Assembly: GCF_900102375.1 (NCBI RefSeq)
Contig: NZ_FNBO01000010.1
Span: 1-64,000, forward strand
Origin: Halorubrum xinjiangense
GTDB lineage: Archaea; Halobacteriota; Halobacteria; Halobacteriales; Haloferacaceae
Reading direction: 5' to 3'
Length of the DNA: 64,000 bases
Positions 26,772-34,725 of the stretch are shown piece after piece. The position numbers were made by a program, and so were the translations under genes. The first letter of the stretch is position 1; each line of letters opens with the position of its first letter. Below the pieces are notes generated by a model. That model made no database searches and was not told where the DNA came from. It saw only the letters and a program-made list of their open reading frames with translations.

Positions 26772-26903
26772 ATGGACGTCGCTGACGCGCTCGATGACGG
26801 GTGGCTCGCGCTTGCCGGCGTGGGCGCCGGCTACGCGCTCGCGGTCGGACTGGTGTTCCTACTGTTCTTCGTCGTTCCGTATCTGGCCGTCGCAGCGCTG
26901 TAG
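26772..26903 (+). CDS. 43-residue single-pass membrane protein
   Basis: ATG 26772 to TAG 26901-26903 encodes MDVADALDDGWLALAGVGAG followed by a hydrophobic run YALAVGLVFLLFFVVPYLAV. GATTTAAG (26741-26748) is a TATA box about 23 nt upstream. A hydrophobic helix with a small acidic N-terminus, its own promoter and GC-biased third positions support a real gene. It lies between the DHH phosphoesterase and the convergent PAN gene. I do not recognise the family. Confidence 0.6.
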   Translation: MDVADALDDGWLALAGVGAGYALAVGLVFLLFFVVPYLAVAAL

Positions 26904-26982
26904 CGCGGCGCTCCGGTCGGGGAACGACGGTCAAAAAGAGCGACCCGGCGACGGGTCCCGAGTCGGCGGGATATCGGCCCGA

Positions 26983-28200
26983 TCAGGCGAACGCGAGCGA
27001 GTCGTCGGCGCTCGTCTCCTCGTCCTGCCGGAGCTTGTCGTGGGCCTCGAGGAAGTCGTCGAGCGTGACCTCCGTCCGGTCGTCGCGGATGGCGAACATC
27101 CCGGCCTCGGTACAGACCGCCTTGATGTCGGCACCGGAGGCCTCCGGGGTCAGCTCCGCCAGCTCGGCGAAGTCGACGCCGTCGGCGAGGTTCATGTTGC
27201 GGGTGTGGATCTGGAAAATGATCTCGCGACCCTCGGTCTCCGGCTTGGGCACCTCGATGAGCCGGTCGAAGCGGCCCGGGCGGAGGATAGCGGGGTCGAG
27301 CATGTCGAAGCGGTTGGTCGCGGCGATGATGCGGACCTCGCCGCGCTCGTCGAAGCCGTCCATCTCGGAGAGCAGCTGCATCATCGTCCGCTGGACCTCG
27401 GCGTCCCCCGAGGTCTTCGAGTCCGTCCGCTTCGAGGCGATGGCATCAATCTCGTCGATGAAGAGGACGGCCGGCTGGTTCTCGCGGGCGACCTCGAAGA
27501 GGTCGCGGACCAGCTTCGCGCCCTCGCCGATGAACTTGTGGACGAGCTCGGAGCCGGCCATCTTGATGAACGTCGCGTCCGTCTCGTTCGCGACCGCCTT
27601 CGCGAGCATCGTCTTGCCGGTGCCCGGCGGGCCGTACAGCAGGACGCCGCTCGGGGGCGTGATGCCCACGTCCTCGAACATGTCGGGGTGTTCGAGGGGC
27701 ATCTCGACGGTCTCGCGGACCTCCTGCATCTGGTCTTCGAGCCCGCCGATGTCGGCGTAGGTCACGTCCGGGGAGTGCTCGACCTGCATCACGCGGGCGC
27801 GGACGTCGGTCTCTTTCTCTAACTTCTTGACCACCGACAGGGAGTTGTTGACCGCGACGCGGTCGTCGGGGTCGAGCTTCTCGCGCATCTCGTCGGTGAT
27901 CTCGGTGAGCGCCTCCTGATTGTTCCCGTGCTGCTTGATGACGGCGCCGTCGGGCGTGATCTCCTGGACCGTCGCCACGAACAGCGGGGACTGCTTCAGC
28001 TTCTTGTTCTCGTGGGTGAGCCGCTCGAGCTTCTGCTGGTACTTGTTGTTCTCTGCGTTGGCGTCGAGGAGCTTGTCGCGCATCTCCTCGTTTTGGGACT
28101 CTAAGACGTCGAGCCGCTCCTGTAGGGAGTCGATCTTCTCCTGTTTCGACGCCGCTCCCTCGTCGTAGGGCATATCGACGTCGTCGACCGTGTCGCTCAT
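26983..28200 (-). CDS. pan: proteasome-activating nucleotidase
   Basis: A 405-residue AAA+ unfoldase that feeds substrates to the 20S proteasome. An N-terminal coiled coil (about 18-70), an OB domain (71-140) and the ATPase module follow in order: Walker A GPPGTGKT 190-197, Walker B VLFIDE 245-250, and sensor/arginine-finger block ATNRFDMLDPAILRPGRFDR. The start at 28200 (MSDTVDDVDMPY) is preferred over ATG 28248 because the coiled coil and acidic N-terminus begin there. The C-terminus is SLAFA, so the HbYX-type docking tail has Phe where Tyr is usual. Confidence 0.94.
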   Translation of the reverse strand: MSDTVDDVDMPYDEGAASKQEKIDSLQERLDVLESQNEEMRDKLLDANAENNKYQQKLERLTHENKKLKQSPLFVATVQEITPDGAVIKQHGNNQEALTEITDEMREKLDPDDRVAVNNSLSVVKKLEKETDVRARVMQVEHSPDVTYADIGGLEDQMQEVRETVEMPLEHPDMFEDVGITPPSGVLLYGPPGTGKTMLAKAVANETDATFIKMAGSELVHKFIGEGAKLVRDLFEVARENQPAVLFIDEIDAIASKRTDSKTSGDAEVQRTMMQLLSEMDGFDERGEVRIIAATNRFDMLDPAILRPGRFDRLIEVPKPETEGREIIFQIHTRNMNLADGVDFAELAELTPEASGADIKAVCTEAGMFAIRDDRTEVTLDDFLEAHDKLRQDEETSADDSLAFA

Positions 28201-28351
28201 TGTGTTTATTAAAGCGTCTCGCGGATAAGAGGCTTCGGGTGGGGGCACGATACCCCGTGCCGCGGGCCGAGCGGGGGCGCGAGGCGGCGAGGAGCGGCGT
28301 GCCGCGCTCCCGCCGATCAGTACCCTCGACCGCCGCTATATGCTCCACGAT

Positions 28352-28360
28352 AATTAAAAT
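28352..28360 (+). promoter_or_regulatory. TATA region of the HTH gene
   Basis: AATTAAAAT lies about 25 nt before ATG 28385 in an unusually AT-rich stretch (28345-28384). Start and TATA spacing support a leaderless message beginning at or next to the ATG, and so the first of the two in-frame ATGs. Confidence 0.5.
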
Positions 28361-28384
28361 GGATAGTAAATATTATCAACTAGC

Positions 28385-28669
28385 ATGACGACGATCGAGA
28401 CACGCATGAGCACGACCGACGCCGTCACCGCCGACGACGGGACCGCGGACCGCTGGGCGGCCGTTCGCGACCTCCCCCCGAGCGCGAAGCTGGTCGCGAA
28501 GGTGCTGGACTACAACGACACGCTGACCCAGAGCGAGCTGGCCGAGGAGACGCTGCTCCCGCCGCGAACCGTCCGCTACGCGCTGTCACGGCTCGAGGAG
28601 GAGGGCGTCGTCGACTCCCGGTTCTCCTTCACCGACGCGCGCAAGCGGCTGTACTCGCTCGGCATCTGA
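28385..28669 (+). CDS. winged-helix transcriptional regulator (MarR/TrmB-like)
   Basis: A 94-residue protein. After a low-complexity TTDAVTADDG leader, residues 30-90 form a winged helix: PPSAKLVAKVLDYNDTLTQSELAEE, then LPPRTVRYALSRLEEEGVV as recognition helix, and a DARKRLYSL wing. This compact DNA-binding unit without effector domain is common in haloarchaea. ATG 28385 is chosen by the AT-rich promoter 25 nt upstream; ATG 28406 (87 residues) is the alternative. It diverges from pan, so it could regulate itself or the proteasome activator. Confidence 0.82.
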   Translation: MTTIETRMSTTDAVTADDGTADRWAAVRDLPPSAKLVAKVLDYNDTLTQSELAEETLLPPRTVRYALSRLEEEGVVDSRFSFTDARKRLYSLGI

Positions 28670-28747
28670 ACGCTGGGTCGCCAGCTGAACGCGAGACTCG
28701 ACGGGCGTCGCGAGCCGCCGCATCGAGGGGAGAGGCGTCCGCGACCG

Positions 28748-28754
28748 TTTATAT
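28748..28754 (+). promoter_or_regulatory. TATA box of the mre11-rad50 operon
   Basis: TTTATAT ends 22 nt before the GTG at 28777, the same spacing as the two pilus-locus promoters. It is the only good promoter ahead of the three overlapping genes that follow. Confidence 0.6.
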
Positions 28755-28776
28755 CCGATACCGCGCCAGTCCGCCC

Positions 28777-29154
28777 GTGGTCTCGACTACCGCCGTCAAG
28801 CGCGCCCTGGCCGCGCTCGCGACGCGCACCGATACCGCGAGACGCCCATACGTCGCCGTGATCGACGAGGCGGACGCCGCGCGAACCGACCTGCGTCGCG
28901 CGGCCGAGTTCGCCGACGCCGTCGGCCTGGATCGGCTGGCGGACGCGGTCGACGCCGCGGATCGCGCGGGCAACGAGGCCGCCGCAGAGCGCGGACGCGA
29001 GGCGCTCGTCGCGTACCGGGCGTTTCGACGGGCGGCGGCGGGCGAAAAGACGGATCACCGCGACCGCGGCGACGGCGGGCGCACCGACCGCGACCACTTC
29101 CGCTCCGGCCCCGGAATCCCTAAGCCGGACACCGGCCAAGACGCGACCAGATGA
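28777..29154 (+). CDS. helical protein of unknown function, coupled to mre11
   Basis: A 125-residue protein from GTG 28777 (VVSTTAVKRALAAL). It is almost all alpha-helix in its first 90 residues (VIDEADAARTDLRRAAEFADAVG and similar amphipathic stretches); the last 35 residues are basic and disordered (DHRDRGDGGRTDRDHF). Its stop overlaps the mre11 ATG (ATGA), so it leads the mre11-rad50 operon. I do not recognise a characterised family. Operon position suggests a role in break repair or its control; the basic tail could contact DNA. Confidence 0.75.
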   Translation: MVSTTAVKRALAALATRTDTARRPYVAVIDEADAARTDLRRAAEFADAVGLDRLADAVDAADRAGNEAAAERGREALVAYRAFRRAAAGEKTDHRDRGDGGRTDRDHFRSGPGIPKPDTGQDATR

Positions 29155-30464
29155 CACGGGTGATCCACACCGGCGACACCCACATCGGGTACTCGCAGTA
29201 CCACTCGCCGGTCAGACGGCAGGACTTCCTCGACGCGTTCGAGGCCGTGGTCGACGACGCGGTCGACGACGGCGTCGACGCCGTCGTCCACGCGGGCGAC
29301 CTCTTCAACGACCGCCGGCCCGAACTCCGCGACCTGATGGGGACCATCTCCGTCCTCCGCCGGCTCGACGACGCGGGCGTTCCCTTCCTCGCGGTCGTCG
29401 GCAACCACGAGTCGACGCGGGGCGGCCAGTGGCTCGACCTCTTCGAGCGCCTCGGCCTCGCCACGCGGCTCGGCGACGAGCCCGTCGTCGTGGGCGACAC
29501 CGCCTTCTACGGGCTCGACCACGTCCCCGTTTCCCGGCGCGACGAGCTCGACTACGCGTTCGCCGACCACGACGCCGAGTACGCGGCGCTTGTCGCGCAC
29601 GGCCTCTTCGAGCCGTTCGGCTACGCGGACTGGGACACCGAGACGGTGCTGACCGAGAGCGACGTCGAGTTCGACGCGATGCTGCTCGGCGACAACCACA
29701 CGCCGGACACCGCGCGGGTCGCGGACACTTGGGTCACGTACCCGGGGTCGACCGAGCGCGCGAGCGCGAGCGAGCGCGAGGGGCGCGGCTACAACCTCGT
29801 CGTCTTCGACGCCGACGCGGCCGGCGGCGAGGACCGCGTCGAGATCCGGCGCCGCGCGCTCGACACCCGGCCGTTCGTCTTCGTCTCCGTCGAACTGCGC
29901 GAGGGGGAAGGCGAGTCGCGGGTCCGCGAGCGCGTCCGCGAGTTCGACCTCGCGGAGGCGGTCGTCCACGTCGAGATCACCGGCGAGGGCGACCCGGTGA
30001 CGCCGGCGGCCGTCGAGGAGTTCGCGAACGACGAGGGCGCGCTCTTCGCGCGCGTCACGGACCGACGGCAGGTCGACGCCGACGGCGAGGTGGACGTGAG
30101 CTTCGCCGACCCGGAGGACGCCGTCCGCGACCGCCTCGACGAGCTATCGCTCTCGACCGCCGCGCGCGACGTGGAACGCGCGGTCCGCGAGGACGCCGTC
30201 CCCGACGCCAACGTCCGCGAGACGGTGAAACGGAGGGTCGAGGAGCGGCTCGACGAAGACGGAGGCCTCGACGCGTTCGAGGCCGTCGAGACGGACGCCA
30301 GGGCCGGCGAGGGCGGTGACGGCGAGGCGCAGGCGGACGCAGGCGAACCAGACGGCGACGAATCGACCACTGACGAACCGGATGCCGAATCCGACCCCGC
30401 GGAAACCGCGGACCCCGATCCGGCGTCGAACGACGGCCAGGTCTCCATGGAGGACTACCTGTGA
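29151..30464 (+). CDS. mre11: DNA double-strand break repair nuclease Mre11
   Basis: A 437-residue Mn-dependent 3'-5' exonuclease and endonuclease that resects broken DNA ends with Rad50. Phosphoesterase motifs are complete: GDTHIG (D9, H11), HAGDLF (D50), GNHES (N85, H86), a later VAHGLF and GDNHTPD. The capping domain follows. Residues from about 380 to the end are a long Asp/Glu/Ala low-complexity extension finishing with QVSMEDYL, a short conserved-looking tail that may bind a partner. It overlaps both neighbours by 4 nt. Confidence 0.93.
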   Translation: MTRVIHTGDTHIGYSQYHSPVRRQDFLDAFEAVVDDAVDDGVDAVVHAGDLFNDRRPELRDLMGTISVLRRLDDAGVPFLAVVGNHESTRGGQWLDLFERLGLATRLGDEPVVVGDTAFYGLDHVPVSRRDELDYAFADHDAEYAALVAHGLFEPFGYADWDTETVLTESDVEFDAMLLGDNHTPDTARVADTWVTYPGSTERASASEREGRGYNLVVFDADAAGGEDRVEIRRRALDTRPFVFVSVELREGEGESRVRERVREFDLAEAVVHVEITGEGDPVTPAAVEEFANDEGALFARVTDRRQVDADGEVDVSFADPEDAVRDRLDELSLSTAARDVERAVREDAVPDANVRETVKRRVEERLDEDGGLDAFEAVETDARAGEGGDGEAQADAGEPDGDESTTDEPDAESDPAETADPDPASNDGQVSMEDYL

Positions 30465-33154
30465 AGTTCGACCGCGTCCGCCTCGCGAACTTCAAGCCGT
30501 ACGGCGACGCCGACCTGCGGCTGACGGAGGGCGTCACGGTGATCCACGGGCTCAACGGCAGCGGGAAGTCGTCGCTGTTGGAGGCCTGCTTCTTCGCGCT
30601 GTACGGCTCGAAGGCGCTCGACGGGACCCTCGAAGACGTCATCACGAACGGCGAGGAGGAGACGGAGGTCGAACTGTGGTTCACTCACGACGGCGTCTCC
30701 TACCGGGTCGAGCGACGACTCAGGTCCTACGACGGCCGGATCGACCACCAGAGTACGCTCGAATCGACCGACGGGAGCGACGTGACGCGCGACGGCGCCC
30801 GGGCGGTCCGCGAGTTCGTCACCGAACTGTTGCGGATGGACGCCGAGGCGTTCGTCAACTGCGCGTACGTCAGACAGGGGGAGGTGAACAAGCTCATCAA
30901 CGCCACTCCCCGGGAGCGACAGGACACCATCGACGACCTGCTCCAGCTGGGGAAGTTAGAGGAGTACCGCGAGCGCGCCGGGGACGCGCGCCTCGGCGTC
31001 GAGGACGTCCTCGAGAATCGGCGCGGGCGCCTCGACCAGCTCGACGAGCAGATCGCCGCGAAGGAGGACCGCAACCTCCACGGGCGGCTCAACGAGTTGG
31101 AGGGCGAGCTCGGCGAAGTCACCGACGAGATCGACCGGTACGAGTCTCAGCGAGAACAGGCGAGGGAGACGCGCGACGCGGCCGCGGAGACGCTCGAGAC
31201 CCACGCCGAAAAGCGGGAGAAGCTGGAGTCGGTCGAGGCCGAGATCGACGAGATCGAGGCCACGATCCGCGAGGCCGAGCGCGAGCGCGACGACCACCGC
31301 GACGCGATCCGCGAGACCCGCGAGCGGATCGACGAGATCGAGGCCGCGATCGACGACCGGCTCGACGACGCCGGCCTCGACGCGGCGAGCGAGGCGGCCG
31401 TCGCCGACCGCCGCGCGGAGCTCGACGACCGCGAGGCGTCGATCCGCGGTGACCTCGACGACGAGCGGGTGAGCGCCGAGGCGTTCCGGAACCAGGCGAC
31501 GAACCTCGCCGGGAAAGCGGACGACCGGACCGAGCGCGCCGCGGAGATCGAATCCGAGGCCGACGGCCTCGCAGACGAGGCCGAGGCGGCGGCGGCGGCG
31601 GCCGACGAGCGCGAGGCGTCGATCGAGGAGCTGCGCGAGGAGGTCGACGGGCTCCGCGAGCGGTTCGCGGCCGCCGACGCCGACGTCGACCGCGACGGCG
31701 TTGCCGACGAGCGCGACGCGCTGCGCGACGAGCGGGGCGCGCTGCGCGAGCGGATCGCCGAGCTGTCGGCGGAGCTGAAAAACGCCCGCGAGCGCGTCGA
31801 GGAGGCCGAGGAGCTGCTCGCGGCGGGGAAGTGCCCCGAGTGCGGCCAGCCGGTCGAGGACTCCCCGCACGCCAGCGGGATCGACGAGGACCGCGAGCGG
31901 GTGGCGGAGCTCGAGGCCGAGCTGGCGGACGCCCGCGAGCGCGAGAGCGACCTCGACGAACGGATCGCGGAGCTGGACGGGCTCGCGAGCGCGGCAGATC
32001 GGCTCGACGAGATCGACGAACGGGTCGAGACCCTCGACGCGCGGGTCGAAGAGAAACGCGCGGAGGCGGACCGGAAGCGGGAGGCGGCCGAGGAGAAACG
32101 CGAGCGCGCCGCCGATCTCCGTGCGGAGGCCGAGGAGACCCGCGAGGTCGCCACAGAGAAGGGCGAGGAGGCCGAGGCGGCCGCGGAACGCGTCGCGGAA
32201 CTGGAGGCGTCGCTGTCGGCGATCGACGACGCCCGCGAGGCGGTGACGGCGGTCGAGGAGGACCTGGCCGCGATCGCCGACGCGGAAGACGAGATCGAGC
32301 GCCGCCGCGAGAAGCGGGAGAACCTCGAAGAGATGAACGACGAACGCCGCGATCGGCTCGCCGACAAGCGCGAGCGCCGCGACGAGCTCGCGGCCGCGGT
32401 CGACGAGGCTGCGGTCGAGACGGCCGAGAAACGGAAGGAAGACGCCGAGCAGTACCTCGAGAAGGTCGCCAAAGAGCTCGACACGCTCGACGAGCGGCGC
32501 GAGGAGCTCCAGAACGCGATCGGCGGGGTGAAAGGCGAGATCCGCGAGTTAGAGGAGCTCCGCGAGGAGCGCGAGGCGCTCGGCGACCGGGTGGCGGCCC
32601 TCGAAACGCTCCACGAGGAGACGAGCGAGCTGGAGTCGATGTACGGCGACCTGCGCGCGGAGCTCCGCCAGCGCAACGTCACCGAGCTAGAGCGCACGCT
32701 CAACGAGACGTTCGAACTCGTCTACGGCAACGACGCCTACTCGCACATCGAGCTCGACGGCGAGTACGTTCTCACGGTGTACCAGAAGGACGGGGAGCCG
32801 CTCGACCCCGAGCAGCTCTCCGGCGGCGAGCGCGCCCTGTTCAACCTCTCGCTGCGCTGTGCCATCTACCGGCTGCTCTCCGAGGGGATCGAGGGCGCGG
32901 CCCCGACGCCGCCGCTTATCCTCGACGAGCCGACGGTGTTCCTCGACTCCGGCCACGTCTCCCGGCTCGTCCGGCTCGTCGAGGAGATGCGCGGGTTCGG
33001 CGTGCGACAGATCGTCATCGTGAGCCACGACGACGAGCTGGTGGGCGCGGCCGACGAACTGGTCACCGTCGAGAAGGACCCGCGCTCGAACCGCTCGACC
33101 GTCCGCCGGGAGGACGCGGCGGACCTCGACGTCGCGGAACTCGCGGGCGACTGA
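30461..33154 (+). CDS. rad50: DNA repair ATPase Rad50
   Basis: An 897-residue SMC-like ATPase, partner of Mre11. The GTG start at 30461 overlaps the mre11 stop (GTGA). Walker A GLNGSGKSS is at 30-38; a long coiled coil occupies about 150-440 and 470-740, broken by the zinc hook CPEC (C458, C461). The ABC signature LSGGERALFNLSLR begins at about 785 and Walker B LILDEPTVFLD at about 815. All functional parts are present, so the complex should be active. The coiled coils are extremely Glu/Arg-rich, which produces long spurious antisense frames. Confidence 0.94.
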   Translation: MKFDRVRLANFKPYGDADLRLTEGVTVIHGLNGSGKSSLLEACFFALYGSKALDGTLEDVITNGEEETEVELWFTHDGVSYRVERRLRSYDGRIDHQSTLESTDGSDVTRDGARAVREFVTELLRMDAEAFVNCAYVRQGEVNKLINATPRERQDTIDDLLQLGKLEEYRERAGDARLGVEDVLENRRGRLDQLDEQIAAKEDRNLHGRLNELEGELGEVTDEIDRYESQREQARETRDAAAETLETHAEKREKLESVEAEIDEIEATIREAERERDDHRDAIRETRERIDEIEAAIDDRLDDAGLDAASEAAVADRRAELDDREASIRGDLDDERVSAEAFRNQATNLAGKADDRTERAAEIESEADGLADEAEAAAAAADEREASIEELREEVDGLRERFAAADADVDRDGVADERDALRDERGALRERIAELSAELKNARERVEEAEELLAAGKCPECGQPVEDSPHASGIDEDRERVAELEAELADARERESDLDERIAELDGLASAADRLDEIDERVETLDARVEEKRAEADRKREAAEEKRERAADLRAEAEETREVATEKGEEAEAAAERVAELEASLSAIDDAREAVTAVEEDLAAIADAEDEIERRREKRENLEEMNDERRDRLADKRERRDELAAAVDEAAVETAEKRKEDAEQYLEKVAKELDTLDERREELQNAIGGVKGEIRELEELREEREALGDRVAALETLHEETSELESMYGDLRAELRQRNVTELERTLNETFELVYGNDAYSHIELDGEYVLTVYQKDGEPLDPEQLSGGERALFNLSLRCAIYRLLSEGIEGAAPTPPLILDEPTVFLDSGHVSRLVRLVEEMRGFGVRQIVIVSHDDELVGAADELVTVEKDPRSNRSTVRREDAADLDVAELAGD

Positions 33155-33165
33155 GTGCCACCGGT

Positions 33166-33180
33166 GCGACGGTTCTTTTT
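33166..33180 (+). terminator. T-run after rad50
   Basis: TTCTTTTT directly follows the rad50 stop by about 20 nt, a normal archaeal terminator. The same run continues into TTTTTATAAG (33176-33185), which may serve as the TATA box of the RNA element starting at 33218. Confidence 0.45.
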
Positions 33181-33217
33181 ATAAGTATCCGACAGCGACA
33201 GCCCGTACCTCCACGTC

Positions 33218-33320
33218 GGCGCGTGCCTGCGAGGCCGCTCTGCGGCCGAGCAGCACGCGCGAGGGAGTCAGTCGTCGGAGCGAAGCGGAGGCGACTGACG
33301 AGGCTGGGGAGGCGTGAGGC
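33218..33320 (+). ncRNA. dispersed structured RNA element, truncated copy B
   Basis: This copy keeps only the first 100 nt: GGCGCGTGC paired with CACGCGC, a hairpin CTGCGAGGCCGC/GCGGCCGAGCAG with a tandem G.A, then GTCAGTCGTC/GGCGACTGAC around GGAGCGAAGCGGA, and the conserved GACGAGGCTGGGGAGGCGTG. It then leaves the consensus at about 33321. The distal helix and the GGGGCTTTGGAGG end are missing. TTTTTATAAG precedes it and TATAAATA (33381-33388) follows. The remaining bases 33321-33393 contain nothing I recognise. Confidence 0.55.
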
Positions 33321-33393
33321 TCACGCTCGGCTGATCGAGGATTCAGACGCGAACGGCCGCAGACCGCCACGAATCGCACGTATAAATAGAGTA

Positions 33394-33885
33394 TCAGTCG
33401 CCGTCGCCCTCGCCAACGGCGCCCTCGTCCGCCGACCCGCCCCGCAACAGCCTCAGCGCCTCTTCCGCGACCGCGGTCGCCTCGTAGCCCCGTCGCCCGG
33501 CGACCTCGGCCTCCGCGACCAGTCCCGCCGCGCGGAACTCGGAGAGCGCGCCGTGGAGGTCGGATTCGCACATGTCTGCGGCGTCGAGCAGGTCGATCGC
33601 CGCGATCGGCCCCTCGTCGACGACCACCGCGAGCAGGCCGAGCGACCGGTCGTCGCGGACCGCACCGAGCGTCCGGCGGACCGGTTCCGGCACGCCGGAG
33701 GCCGCTGTCGCGAGCGGTGACTCGCCGTCGACGACCGAGAGTCGGTCGTTGTCGACGTACCGCTCCTCGCCGGTGGCGGGGTCCCGCACGCGGCTCGACT
33801 CGGCGGAGTGCTTCACGAGGAGGTACGTCTCGCCGTCGCCGTCGCGAACCGTCTGCATGGCCGAAACAGCGTGCCCGTCGGACAT
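33394..33885 (-). CDS. DUF7346 family protein
   Basis: A 163-residue soluble protein. The first 45 residues (TVRDGDGETYLLVKHS, then RVRDPATGEERYVDNDRL) form a small beta unit that I recognise as DUF7346; the second half (about 75-150) looks like a winged helix, with IDLLDAADMCESDLHGALSEFRAAGLV and a GRRGYEAT wing. It may be a DNA-binding protein. Its ATG overlaps the stop of the membrane protein gene upstream by 1 nt (TAATG). Function unknown. Confidence 0.78.
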   Translation of the reverse strand: MSDGHAVSAMQTVRDGDGETYLLVKHSAESSRVRDPATGEERYVDNDRLSVVDGESPLATAASGVPEPVRRTLGAVRDDRSLGLLAVVVDEGPIAAIDLLDAADMCESDLHGALSEFRAAGLVAEAEVAGRRGYEATAVAEEALRLLRGGSADEGAVGEGDGD

Positions 33886-34382
33886 TACGCTTCCGGGGGC
33901 GCGGCGTCGAAATCGCGGTCGTCGTCTTCGTCGGCCGCCGCGTCTTCATCGCCCGCAGCGTCTTCATCGCCCGCGGCGTCTCCGCCGGCCTCGGAGTCCC
34001 CGTCCCCCTCGCCGTCTCCGTCGGGCGCTGACTCGTCGGCCTCGTCCCGCGAGCGCTCCCACGCCCGGTACGTCTGGTAGGTCCGGACGCCGGCCAAGAG
34101 CCCGCCGACGAGCAGTGCGGGGCCGACGCGCGACCAGCCCTCGAAGTACCACACCATCGGGCCGAGCGCGACGAGGAGGACGGCGGCGTTCGCGTAGATG
34201 ACGGCGACGACGAACGCGCGGAGGGTCCCCTGGTCCACGTCGCTGGCACCGGAGAAGTCGCCGTCGTCGTCGAACGACTTCACCGAGGGCGCCTTCGGGA
34301 TGTCGGGCGTCATCTCCCGCTCGGCGTCGGAGCTCTCACCGATGGAGATCTCGCCCTCGTCGTCCTCGTCGAGGCTGAACAC
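33885..34382 (-). CDS. DUF7322 family membrane protein
   Basis: A 165-residue protein from GTG 34382 (VFSLDEDDEGE), preferred to the longer frame because the acidic conserved start begins here. Two transmembrane helices (about 55-75 and 80-102) are flanked by an acidic N-terminus and a long Asp/Glu/Gly C-terminal tail with repeated DAAGDE units. I recall the core as DUF7322. It is coupled to the DUF7346 gene. Function unknown. Confidence 0.75.
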   Translation of the reverse strand: MFSLDEDDEGEISIGESSDAEREMTPDIPKAPSVKSFDDDGDFSGASDVDQGTLRAFVVAVIYANAAVLLVALGPMVWYFEGWSRVGPALLVGGLLAGVRTYQTYRAWERSRDEADESAPDGDGEGDGDSEAGGDAAGDEDAAGDEDAAADEDDDRDFDAAPPEA

Positions 34383-34449
34383 GCCCGGACGTACGCCGCG
34401 CCGGGGCAAAGGGGTTCCGTCCGGTGGCGGCGGGATCCGGCTCGCCGCC

Positions 34450-34623
34450 TCAGAGCGCGTCGGCGAGCCGTACCGTTCGGCTCGCTTCGACCCACGCGAG
34501 GGGATTCGTGGCGTCGAAAAGCACCACGTTCCCGTCGTCTTCGTACGCTTCCACCTCGGCGTCGACCGCGTCGGAGTCGGCCGGGCGAGCCACCTCGGAT
34601 TCGGAGCGTGGGTCCGAAGACAT
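34450..34623 (-). CDS. DUF7331 family miniprotein
   Basis: A 57-residue acidic protein starting MSSDPRSESEV. The C-terminal half VEAYEDDGNVVLFDATNPLAWVEAS is the conserved block I recall as DUF7331. No metal site or membrane helix. It is divergent from polB (103 nt between starts) and precedes the DUF7322-DUF7346 pair on the same strand, so it may lead that transcript. Function unknown. Confidence 0.75.
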   Translation of the reverse strand: MSSDPRSESEVARPADSDAVDAEVEAYEDDGNVVLFDATNPLAWVEASRTVRLADAL

Positions 34624-34694
34624 GGACCGTGGTAAGTCATCACACAATATATGCCTTTCCGTGGCGGGATAGCTCGCCGCACCCGAAAGCCGAG

Positions 34695-34702
34695 TTTTTT
34701 AG
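34695..34702 (+). promoter_or_regulatory. polB TATA box
   Basis: The T-rich TTTTTTAG lies 23 nt before ATG 34726, consistent with leaderless polB mRNA. Confidence 0.5.
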
Positions 34703-34725
34703 CCGGGTGACGCCGAAGGGCGGAT

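Noticed and set aside
31147-32703. 518-codon minus-strand frame inside rad50
   Set aside because: Ser/Arg-rich shadow of the Glu/Arg coiled-coil codons; rad50 is complete on the plus strand.
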